Shown here: positions 52,648 through 62,440 of the stretch, piece by piece | Layout of the letters: every line of letters begins with the position of its first letter | Numbering within the stretch: position 1 is the stretch's first letter | From: Anoplolepis gracilipes | Taxonomy: Eukaryota; Arthropoda; Insecta; Hymenoptera; Formicidae | NCBI RefSeq assembly: GCF_047496725.1 | Contig: NC_132970.1 | Location: 7,275,501 to 7,339,500 of the forward strand | DNA length: 64,000 nt | Reading direction: 5' to 3' | Made by a program: the position numbers and the translations under genes | The notes under the pieces: generated by a model | The model's input: the letters and a program-made list of their open reading frames with translations, nothing else | Told to the model about the DNA's origin: nothing | The model's database searches: none

Positions 52648-52890
52648 ATGTATATAGAGAGAGTAAATTGTGTTTTCGTAAAATATTTTATAAATATATA
52701 AATACAATAAAACATTAACAACATTTACAATTTAGCAATTTTAGAATACTAATAAAATGCGAAAAAGAAAAAATCAAGAATTTTCAATAATTTAAAATCT
52801 AAAAAATGATAAATAAAAATAATAAATAATTTAAGATACATAAATAAGTAAATAAACATGAGTTACAATTACAAGAAAACCTTTGTTTTC

Positions 52891-53003
52891 GATTTCTGTA
52901 GTGAATATTCAGATTCTTTAATCTAATGTTATCTCCGGGAAAATAACAGCGTGTAAACTTTAGGTGAATTGCGGATTCGCAATGAATATTCACTACAGAA
53001 ATC
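52891..53003. repeat. 20-bp perfect inverted repeat
   Basis: GATTTCTGTAGTGAATATTC at 52891-52910 and its exact complement at 52984-53003, 73 bp apart. It lies between the fold-back element and the next exon. Nothing coding is between the arms. Confidence 0.6.
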
Positions 53004-53403
53004 GGGAATTGTCTGTCTATACCCAATGCAGATATTATTATCGCCGCGGTTAATGAGCGCGATAATTTGCGCTATATAAGAGCTATTGTCTAACCGCGTG
53101 TATACCGCTTTGTACATACATATCTTACACGTTGTAAAGCCAATGTTAAATGCAGAGGTTTACCACGTAGAAACCCCTCCGTACTTCGATCGATTGTCGT
53201 ACAATTCTCAACGGCGAGATCTCAGATCCCGTAGTCGTGGGCGGGAAGAGGGGCGTGGGAGGGTATTTATGTAAAAAAAAAATTCTTTTGAAAAAAAGAG
53301 CCGAGTGACAACAGGAAGTGGGACACTTTGTAGTCGGTGCAGTGGGTGAGAAATAGTAAGTGAGACGTATCCAGCGAGTGAACGAGTGGCGGTGCATACT
53401 TAC

Positions 53404-53542
53404 GTCCCGTTAAAGGGTGCATCAGAGCGGGGTGCGAGGTGGCTGCTGCAGCGGCTGGTTGCTTGGGTTTGCTAACCTTTGTGTTACTTTTTGCAAATTC
53501 CAAACGTATGGTTTGTGGCATATCAGGATCGAATCTAACCCC
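53404..53542 (-). CDS. cpo: couch potato family protein, end of RRM1 and Ala/Pro linker
   Basis: A 139-nt exon: acceptor ...TGCAGCAG before 53542 and strong donor C|GTAAGT after 53404. It encodes GVRFDPDMPQTIRLEFAKSN, the last helix-loop and strand of RRM1, then TKVSKPKQPAAAAATSHPAL and MHPLTG, leaving one base. The RFDP..PQT.RLEFAK.NTK motif is diagnostic of the RBPMS/couch potato/MEC-8 family, where the RRM binds CAC-containing RNA; in flies couch potato is a neural nuclear protein affecting behaviour and diapause. The acceptor is a tandem NAGNAG: using the upstream AG (exon start 53545) would add one Gln before GVRF. Confidence 0.95.
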
Positions 53543-53925
53543 CTGCTGCAAATAGATTCCCTAAATTAGTAAATCGGGAGCACACACGTGGAGGGATGGT
53601 GGTAGTGTAAGGCAAAGAGATAAGATAGAGAAAGAAACAATAAAAGAAGATAGCAAAAAGAGTGAAGGCCCTTTTTTCGTCACTAACCGTTTGTCCGATT
53701 AATTTTTTATGTAAAAAATAAATAAATTTATGCTTATAATAAATTTTGCATGTTTCTCTCTAAAAACATTTTATTGTTTCCTTCTATAATATTTTGAAAG
53801 CGATCTTTTCATTAAACAGCAAAATGTGTATTCTGTAAATTGTTATTTTGTAAAGTTTGTTACACGACGAAAAAATTAACGTATTTATATCACAATAAAA
53901 ATGTTTGCTATTTATAATTAATGTA

Positions 53926-54207
53926 TTACAAATTTATATTACAAATGCTATAGAAACTTTTTAATAATGAATTTATCTTGTTTGTAAGTGGTTTAGTCGG
54001 ATCTTTATTAATTTTCTTGTAAGTAGATTCATCACTTAATATCAACTCCATTTTTAACAAATAATCAATCTTGTTCATTACGACTGTGGACTGTCCCTTG
54101 TCGGCTTTGGTAACTAATATATCATTATTGTCAGACAAAAACCTTTTCGAGAGCGAAAAGGTATGTCCAATATGTCTGTCAACATAACTGATATTTAACT
54201 GTTCCAC
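53926..54207 (-). pseudogene. Penelope-like element reverse transcriptase remnant
   Basis: A 93-codon frame with NDILVTKADKGQSTVVMNK, IDYLLKMELILSDESTYKKI and NKDPTKPLTNKINSLLKS. The TKADKG..TVVM...YL.K....L.D..TYKK...DPT pattern is the conserved N-terminal part of Penelope-like and related reverse transcriptases. The frame stops before any catalytic YxDD motif, and no GIY-YIG endonuclease is nearby. It is thus a 5'-part fragment of a dead retroelement inserted in the intron, in the same orientation as the host gene. Confidence 0.75.
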
Positions 54208-54355
54208 AATTAAGTTCTACCTTTAAACATGTTCCATTGTATTCTTTCTTCTTAATTTACGTGTGAGTAGACTGGTTTTTTAATGACAATACATTGTATT
54301 ATTTGCGCTTAATTCGGTATAAATTGTTTGATCCTTTATATATTTTCTTTATAGT

Positions 54356-54399
54356 GACACTTGAAAAGGACCACAACCATATGGTCGAAACGTCGTGTG
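54356..54399 (+). ncRNA. hammerhead-ribozyme-like motif next to the Penelope-like remnant
   Basis: ACAC (54357-54360) can pair with GTGT (54395-54398), and GACC (54369-54372) with GGTC (54383-54386). The latter is followed by the GAAAC core word. Penelope-like elements are known to carry hammerhead motifs in their terminal repeats. Here the CUGANGA box is degenerate (TTGAAAA), so it is probably inactive. It lies on the strand opposite to the RT frame. Confidence 0.25.
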
Positions 54400-56289
54400 A
54401 ATAAATTAAATGATTTTGGCTAGTCAGGTCGTTTTAATTAACCCGTTGCTATAGAAACCTTATCTCACAAAAGTAATAATCATTTTCGTCCAAATTCCTG
54501 CAGTTCTACAGCCATTTAATGCATAACAAAGTTGACAGAAATATTAATAGCACTATTTCACTCCAATGACGCTATTCTATATCTCCTTTGCAATGGTTCA
54601 TTTTCTATTAATATGTTTTCGTGACATTGTCTATTTTATATCGTGAATTTTACGCCAAAATAAACTAAATTGATGTTTAAATACGAAAATGCGCAATAAT
54701 TGACATTCCATAAATCATGCCACTACTTGTCAGTGAATATTCAGTCAAAATAGTTCACTTCTTGTTCATTCTTTTAAAACAAAATCAATAGTTTAACTGC
54801 AAGTAAATTTATATGCTATCATTTTTTCAATATATATATAGTTTTTGTAAAATAATATAAAAAATTACATTATTTATTCAATTATTTACTAAACTTCTTC
54901 AAATAGCCATATAAAAATATTTTAATAACAATAATATAAATTGTTAACGTTCTACGAATATACAACGTGCAAAGAAATTTATTCGTCACAACACTGCGTT
55001 ACTGTGTAATCTGTGTAAAACTTATTCATTTTATTACAAAGTTTAGCATTGTTTCCTGTCCTATTTAATATCTTTGACCACATTAAACTAAAGAAATTTA
55101 AATATATAATTTATAAATAATATATAAATATATAAAAATATGTTATCCTTTAAAGGGATTTAAAAACTTTTAAGTATAAATAAAAGTATAAATTTTTCGT
55201 GATTAGAAGGCTCCAAAAAAAGCTTTTGAAACATGATGTTTAAATCCACAACATACGTTCCATGCCTGCGAAATCAAATCGAAAAGGCTGATCGAATCAC
55301 TGATGGCTAGTGACGAAAGTGACGTAGGTATAATAATAGTATAGGATTACGCTGAATGTGGAAGGGAAATTAGCACAAGGGCGTGTACATGTATATTCGT
55401 GTACGTGTGTACGTGTGTGTTTCTCTCCTTGTACGTGTATTCATAAGGTGGGTCGCTCGTTAGTCCGTACTACGGTGTTTCCAGCGAACGTGTCCATCCG
55501 ACAAAAGGATGTTTTTCTACGCAATACGTACATTCGTACGTATAGCGATATACCGTTGCCATACTCGGGTTACGTAACATTGCAGATTGCGTGAGGTCAG
55601 TTGCAACGGTATGGTAGAGCTACATGGGGTGACCAACTTAACGGCTATACCAGAAAATTCGATCCGCGGTCGACGAAAACTACTTCGCGCTTGATATATA
55701 ATACATTCTCAAATATATGACGTAACAAATAGGAACATTTTTAAACCGAAGATGATCACCTCATAAATATATGTATTTACAGATACATATATATATACAC
55801 GTATGTATATTTACAGATACATATATATTATATATTCATATTTTAATTAAATATAAAAAAAAGGTACCTATTGTACACAAAAGAAACTAAGAAATCTTCT
55901 TTTAAACCTTGGAATTTTTTTAAATTCTAAAAATGCAGTATATAAAAATATACGCACTAAAAGATTTTAATTTAAAAAATATCAAAAACTTAAAAAATTT
56001 ATTAAAAATTCTCTGAATATATATGTAAAGTAATAAATACTTTCCAAATTTTTTAAAAAGTGATTTATTAGTAATATCGAGTATATATTAATTCTTTTAT
56101 TATCACTCCATTCCAATCTACATGAATAATTATTCTGATCAAAGAGAACTAACTTGGTGCATATATTCAAATATACGTATATGCAACTAGATAATACGCT
56201 TGTCTCTGAAGGTAAACAATATAATATGTATATATATGTATGTACATATGTAGATATACATATGTATGTATATATATGTATGTATGTAT

Positions 56290-56326
<37 letters not shown>

Positions 56327-56754
56327 TCTACATATATGTATATGTATATCGATAATGCCACACGGTGCAACGTTATTACAATACGCCTTGGTACGCATAC
56401 AGGTAGACAAAAGGTAGTACATACTATATTTGGTCCCAATAAGAAAAAATTAGAAAGATAAAGAGAAAAGCTACGATAGATATAGGAGAGATAAACAGTA
56501 GTCAGATAGAAAGAGTGTAATAACTAATAGACATAAGAGCTAGAAATAGCATTAACCCGTGCCAGCTGGAGAATCTAAGGCAGGGTGGATTCGTCAAAAA
56601 AAAAAACTGCCGGGCATATCTGTACGTAAATGAGTGTCACTGTGTATGTATGCTATATCAACCGCGCGTCAACCCTGAGACTCCTATACGAGAGTCTACC
56701 ACCTTTTCCCCACCTGCTTCGCCTCGCGGATGCCTGCGAGAAAAGGGCTATTAC

Positions 56755-56817
56755 CTGCAGATCCTGTTTCGCCGCCTCCGCGCCTGCCCTCGTGTGAAAA
56801 GTCACGAATCCCACCGG
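56755..56817 (-). CDS. cpo: couch potato family protein, RRM1 middle exon
   Basis: A 63-nt phase-0 exon with acceptor TCATTTCAG before 56817 and donor CAG|GTAATA after 56755. It encodes exactly 21 residues, PVGFVTFHTRAGAEAAKQDL plus Gln. This holds RNP1 (PVGFVTF, with the RNA-stacking Phe residues) and the second RRM helix (AGAEAAKQDL). It joins in phase to both neighbours. A pyrimidine microsatellite lies just upstream on the plus strand (56881-56960), so on the transcript it is a purine (AG)n run 65 nt before the acceptor. Confidence 0.95.
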
Positions 56818-56880
56818 CTGAAATGAGAAAAGAGAACATAACAAGAAGCATTTTATTCGTCGTATCCACGGATAGCATCT

Positions 56881-56881
56881 C

Positions 56882-56926
<45 letters not shown>

Positions 56927-56960
56927 GTCTCTCTCTCTCTCTCTTTTTCTTTTCTCTCTC
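56881..56960. repeat. (CT)n microsatellite
   Basis: A CT-rich polypyrimidine tract with CTGT and CTTT interruptions, close to the acceptor side of the 56.8 kb exon. Confidence 0.9.
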
Positions 56961-57463
56961 GGCGTTTATTATGCGAGCGCTTAATGTTAGTTCGCCGACG
57001 AACGAACTAAAATCGCCGACGCATTTCTCGACCCATTCGTATCATTGTTCCCTTTTGGGAACGTTTATCGCATTATTCATAATAAATGCTATATGAGATA
57101 AACAAATACTACGCGACAGAGTAATTCGCAACTACTGCATGAAGACTTTCTCGGTTAATTCTGAAGCGAGAATCTTTATGGAAAAGTATTAATAAAAGTC
57201 ACTTTTTTTACCGTAACTTTTTGACTTATAATATTTAACTTTTAATATTAAATAACTTGATAATTAAGGATGTAGTTAAGATTCTGTTAAAATCTACTTG
57301 AAGTTAGATGAAGAAGTTTTGCTTGTTTGTATTTCTAAAACTTAATCTGCAAGAATATCTTTTTTCTACATCTTTAAATTTTTATTTCTACTGTAAATAA
57401 GGTATCTACTATATGTATATGTTAATTGCAAATTACTATTATATAATTAATAATATGTGAAAT

Positions 57464-57618
57464 AATATAAATGTGTTAAACGCTAATTTTTTTATCAACG
57501 TTTCACTTTAATTCTTCTTAAAAAAAATTAAATATTTATATATTTATTTTCAATCTTTTTCAAGAAGAATCAAAATGAAACGTTGATAAGAAAATTAGCA
57601 TTTAACACATTCATATAA
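57464..57618. mobile_element. snap-back MITE of about 155 bp
   Basis: The two arms pair over about 70 nt each with few mismatches. Shared words include AATGTGTTAAA, GCTAATTTT, TATCAACGTTTCA and ATTCTTCTT, with TATATATTTATT in the centre. There is no coding capacity. It is a typical hairpin MITE and, if transcribed, would form a long near-perfect stem. Confidence 0.7.
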
Positions 57619-60403
57619 TGTATATACAATTGCTTCATTTAAATCAAACTTTAAATTCAAATTCTTACTTCAAATTAATCAATTCTTACTCAAATTCTTA
57701 TGAAAGCATTTATGTTATCTTGAAGATTTAAAAGAAATACATATGATTTCATTTGTCTATGGCAATGTGCAATTTTATATAGTTGAGATTTCATGCTATA
57801 ATTTTATATGGTAGATGTGAAAATACCTCGCTATAATGTCGCAGTCGTAAGAAATATTTTGGCAACTGATCAAAGAAGATTACTTGAAAGATCTCGGTGT
57901 ATCTTTATCGCGCTCCCTTTCTCTTTAACTCCCGCGTATTTGCATATTGCGCCTTCTCATAGTATAAGCAATTCGTCCATTTATCTGCGCGCGCGCATTC
58001 GTTAATTTATTCAGTAGACGGCATCGATTCCATCGGTTTATACGGAATTAACGGAGCAACGGTGGACGCAGAACGTCGTGAGAACACGCGGATCAATCCG
58101 CGCTAACGATCGCCCATCAAGGTGAACCTACTGCGCTTCATAATGCATCGCGTGATTGCAACGGCTGCAATCGAAGGTGTCGATTCTACGACGCGAGAGA
58201 CAGAAATGTCCGATTGTTAACGCGAGGATTCGTTACTCGATGTCGTTTATTTCCACGCCGCGTCCCTTCGAATATTCATTCAGCCGTAAGAATAAAATTG
58301 GAGCTCGATCGAGTGCGCTCGATCTCGAAATATTTCGAAAATAAAGAAATATACATATTACATACACAATATACATGTAATATTTAGCTATCTATATATA
58401 GATATAAAACTTCTATAAATAATTCTTTATTATATTTTTTATCTCTAGCCTTAATGGAACATCAACAAGTAATATAATACATAAAATAATTGTAATAATA
58501 ATTTTAATAGTTTAGTATCAGAATACAATATATATTAGTATTTTATATGTATTAATATTAACTAACTACAATAGATATAATATTATTCTTTTAAAAATAT
58601 TTTTAGTTTTCATACGTTTTGCAACAGAAGGAAAAATAACGTGTAATAAACTACTGCACAAGATAGATTTTAATGTTAGATACATATTACGTACATATTA
58701 TTTACATTAAACGTCATGATAGTTCCATGAAAAATCTGGGAATTCGCGTAGATTCTGAACTAGAATCGCTATCGCAGCTAAAAATACAAACAAACAAAAG
58801 AAACGAATCTAACGCACTTTTCATCCGAAAGATGTAATAGACGTTCACAGTTCTCGCAAATGCAGCATACACCGCACCAATCGACCCATTTTTATCGTAC
58901 GGCGAATGCTTTCATCGATTCAAATATTATAGATATAAGTACGCTAGTGCAAAAGCGTGTGACTTGCTTCACTAGCGTGCATTACGCGAATTCGCAGAAT
59001 TATTCTTATCGGGACACGGAATACCCAAACGTAATACGTAATCGTTTTGCGGCGTCGAGCGGTTTTTTTTATCAATACATGCATCGTGATGTGATGTAGG
59101 TTAATGGTCATGCGTGCAAAACGCCCGACAGAGACGATCGATTCCTGTATTTTCATTCTTTTCTTTTTTTTTTTTTTTTTTTTTTGTTGTTGCACACCAA
59201 TACGCTCTCTTGATACACAAACCGCGATAGTGCAGCGCTCGTATCGGCTTTTCTTCTGGAGCGCCAGAGTTCTTTGTAGCGTCGCCGTCGCCACCGTCAC
59301 CGCGGCGACAACTCGCGCCCGTATGTGCCACGACCATGTAAATGTGCATGCAATTATGCACGTAACTCCAGATAGAAGTAGATATAGAAGCACTACCTTG
59401 CGCACACAACACCGTATACATGTATAATCGAAAGGCTTGGGAATTTATGATAACGCCAACGCCGCAGATTTTATAACGCCGCTCATTATTTAAAAAGTTG
59501 CGTTTAAAGCTACAAATTAACGTGTGCTACGAAATTAAACATGCTTTGGTTTATTTTGAAAAAGCGTTTCTTTTTCATAGAAAAGTCAGCGATCCAAACG
59601 TGATGAGATAAAGAGAACGTAAAATCGAAGGATACTTGATATTTTAGAGAGAAATGATAAAATAAATTTTAAATAATAAAATGAATGAGTATTATAAAAT
59701 TATCGTCATAAAATTAAGGAAAATGGTATTTATTAATTACATCGTCTGAGAGTTTTTATATCGTCTAAATAGATATAACGAGATATAACGAGAGATAAAA
59801 GGTTTCTTTAAAGACAAATAAATGTTGCGATATTGCTTGTTTAATCATACAAACAAATTAAAATTAAAATTTTAAAAGAGCATTTGCACGATCTATAATT
59901 CAAACTTTTTCGAGTCAGCCAATAGCAGATGTGAAAAGAACTTTTATTTGAAAACTACTTTTCTTTATTACATAATCGATTTAATCTTACTAATCGTAAG
60001 CTGACATCGAATCGAGTTTAATGCGTGAAAACGAAAAAACTGTAATATCAATCGAATCTAGAGAGGATAAATCCTAACTTATATAAGACTCCAACGTGCA
60101 GAGATAAATCATCATCACCGAGCTACAAAGGGCTTTGTACGGACTCTGCAATGGCACATCACTCTAGATAATAGAAGAATGTGAGACAACAAAAGCTTCT
60201 AACAACATTTGAAAATCTTTTCAGAGCATTGCTATTTTTTAAGGGAAACTGCTCCTTCTTCCTGCTTTTCGTTCCCAGCGCAACGATGACCGAAGGAAAC
60301 AAATAGCAGAAAGGTTGGCCTGACCCGGTATCGATTCGTACAGTCAGTCGTACCCAACCGTGCCAGTGGCTAAGGAGGTTTAAGCACCATTCACACGGAA
60401 ACC

Positions 60404-60559
60404 ATGCCTCTCGACTGTGCCTCTCTCGCCTGTTTTATTCACATTCTGCTCGTATTATATCCAATTACATCACACTACTGCCATTACAAGTCGCCACCGC
60501 TTGCGTTCCGCGCTGGTTACGAGGTCAAGCCGCGTGTAGGAACGAAAACATGTTATTAA
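60404..60559 (+). CDS. possible small secreted-peptide ORF
   Basis: An ATG in a strong context (GGAAACCATGCC) opens a 51-residue frame: MPLDCASLACFIHILLVLYP, then ITSHYCHYKSPPLAF and a basic, Cys-containing end. The N-terminus has a hydrophobic core (FIHILLVLYPI) that could be a signal peptide or anchor. It lies in a GC-richer patch of an intron, antisense to the host gene. I recognise no family, and chance is the default explanation for a frame of this size. Confidence 0.15.
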   Translation: MPLDCASLACFIHILLVLYPITSHYCHYKSPPLAFRAGYEVKPRVGTKTCY

Positions 60560-60912
60560 CTACATTTTCCGTGCAATATTCCACAAATTATTTTAATAAT
60601 CATCCTAGTAATCAATAACAAACTTAAACGGAATTTACAGAAACGAAGCAAGGCATTCATAATTTTAGAAATTTGATCCTAAAAAGACACGTATGTTTAT
60701 AAAAATAATAGATAATCATAAAAATAAAGATTAATAATAAATGCAAAGAATATAGTATATAATATATATAATAAATCCTTCAAGTCTTATATTGACCTGA
60801 GAATCCGCTTGCAAGATTAATGACTCAAAAAATCTATAACTTTCTAAGAATTTCCAGATCTTAAACATTACCTCATCTTGCAGCTCATAAGTTTTAATTA
60901 TAATTTCATTGG

Positions 60913-60916
<4 letters not shown>

Positions 60917-60959
<43 letters not shown>
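60917..60959. repeat. (TA)n microsatellite
   Basis: An uninterrupted TA run. Confidence 0.95.
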
Positions 60960-60963
<4 letters not shown>

Positions 60964-61370
60964 TTAGATATTCTAAAATAAATCATTGAGATTTATATTA
61001 TATTATGTAAAGACTTTATATTTTTATCATTCGTAACTGTAAAAAACATAATATTAAAAAATGATAGGGCAAGTTTTGCTATATTTAGTAGTTACGCATA
61101 ATTTTTTCGGTATTCATTATTCAACATTCTTCGAGTGAAATGCGATCCTTTTGCGGTTAATACAATCATCACGGTTTTATTTTAGAAAGTTGCATATATT
61201 GCACACGCGAAATACAAATAAAGATTGTGTAATAAAAAAATGAATATCAGAATAAAAAAATATTAAAATGTAGTTTATGGATTAGGGATTTTACGGCCTC
61301 GGTATACTCTCGCGTGTACCGTTCCAGCGTCGTCGCATAAATTAATGTTATCTCGAGGGATTATATTAGG

Positions 61371-61407
61371 TAGAGAGAGAGAGAGAGAAAGAGAAAGAGA
61401 AAAAGAA

Positions 61408-61442
<35 letters not shown>
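61371..61442. repeat. (GA)n microsatellite
   Basis: A purine GA run with GAAA interruptions. The Ser/Leu-repeat open frame on the minus strand is an artefact. Confidence 0.9.
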
Positions 61443-62230
61443 AGAATGCGCGATGGCATTGCCGCATAATGAAATTTGATGTATTTCTTTTTGATTAAGT
61501 ATTTTTAGGGTTTCGTGACTCACATAATCAATGAGCGCCCTTTGAATAAATGAAAAAATATTCAGTATAAGTAACCACAAGTAATCACCAGCTTTTAATA
61601 ATCGTTGTATATTTCTCTCAAAGTGCAATTTTAATTCACACAAGTTCAAAATCTATCTAACTTTTGTATCTAACATTGCACAAGAGAGAGAAAGTACTAA
61701 AGTACGTTTTAATCATGCTTATCTCTAATAAAAAGTAATTAATTTAGCTTCTTTTGTAAATATAAACTTTCTATAATTTCTAATCTTTCTAAAATAATTA
61801 TTTTATTCAGCTATAAAAAATTAAGTGATTATCATGTATTATATATGAGTGACGTTTAATGTATTATATACAGTCATTTTGTTAGTGTAAGCAAGTTGAT
61901 AAAGAATCGACAGGTACGAATAGCGTTGTATGAAATCACATAAAATTTCCATGTTCTGAAAACCCGATCAAAAACTTGCGATTTGACTGACCAACTTTTC
62001 CCATTCGTTTTTCTCTTGAGAGTATTCGCTAAAGAAAGAAAGAAAGAGAGAAAAAAAGAGAGAAAAACAGTTTTCACCTGTTTCACCACTACATGTAATT
62101 GATTTGGAATTTTCTCGAAATGTGCATTTTGTAGAAATTCGCTCAAGAAAAGCCGAGATCCAATTTTATCTTTTCGTCTCTTCGAGTGCATAAAAACATA
62201 TCGACAGTATCGAGTTACTTCACACGTAAA

Positions 62231-62269
<39 letters not shown>

Positions 62270-62386
62270 ATATAGGACAAGTTTATTTACGTTAAAAACT
62301 ACCAATGCACTTTTTAAGATACACATTAAAAACCACATATAAAAAATGTAATAATAGCGAATTATATTATCAATTAAGCAACTTAC

Positions 62387-62440
62387 CGATGCTGTTTTCC
62401 CATTTTTACTCGTGACTTTTAATAGGGACCCTTCGTACCC
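62387..62440 (-). CDS. cpo: couch potato family protein, RRM1 exon GYEGSLLKVTSK
   Basis: A 54-nt phase-0 exon with acceptor TATATTTCAG before 62440 and consensus donor G|GTAAGT after 62387. It encodes exactly GYEGSLLKVTSKNGKTAS. GYEGSL.K.TSK is the loop and second strand of RRM1 in the RBPMS/couch potato family. The NGKTAS extension is the insect couch potato form, where vertebrate RBPMS goes straight from TSK to PVGF. The N-terminal RRM1 strand and helix (RNP2 region) are not visible in the 1.6 kb upstream and must lie beyond 64000. Confidence 0.93.

Larger units (their letters stand above)
42890..53403 (-). other. 10.5-kb intron of the couch potato-like gene
   Basis: The largest intron. 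It is mostly AT-rich, with less AT-rich, possibly regulatory patches at about 43860-44080, 44560-45300, 46100-46280, 47780-48070 and 50440-50640. It includes a (CA)n tract (48363-48400), a poly-A run of 20 (49341-49360), a hairpin (48279-48355), the fold-back mariner (51919-52647) and an inverted repeat near 52.9 kb. No exon is recognisable. Confidence 0.6.
53543..56754 (-). other. 3.2-kb intron of the couch potato-like gene
   Basis: It contains a Penelope-like RT remnant (53926-54207), a ribozyme-like motif (54356-54399), AT-rich DNA, a GC-richer patch at 55240-55690 and a TA/GTATA-rich low-complexity block at about 56160-56350. The long open frames over the last block are repeat artefacts. 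No exon is seen. Confidence 0.6.
56818..62386 (-). other. 5.6-kb intron of the couch potato-like gene
   Basis: It contains a (CT)n tract, a snap-back MITE (57464-57618), a poly-T run (59164-59185), a GC-richer interval (58000-59420) with chance open frames on both strands, a possible small secreted-peptide frame (60404-60559), (TA)n at 60917-60959, (GA)n at 61371-61442 and (TA)n at 62232-62262. No exon of the host gene is seen. Confidence 0.6.

Noticed and set aside
55982..56422. 146-codon Tyr/Ile/His-rich frame
   Set aside because: It is a translation of TATA/GTATA low-complexity sequence; frames are open on both strands for the same reason.
58944..59405. Overlapping open frames on both strands around 59.0-59.4 kb
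   Set aside because: They share the same DNA in opposite senses across a poly-T run (Lys or Phe runs) and no frame shows a domain or splice support.
61874..62338. 154-codon open frame on the minus strand
   Set aside because: It runs through a (TA)n tract and a purine-rich repeat, and the residue pattern is low-complexity. It lies in an intron just downstream of a real exon.
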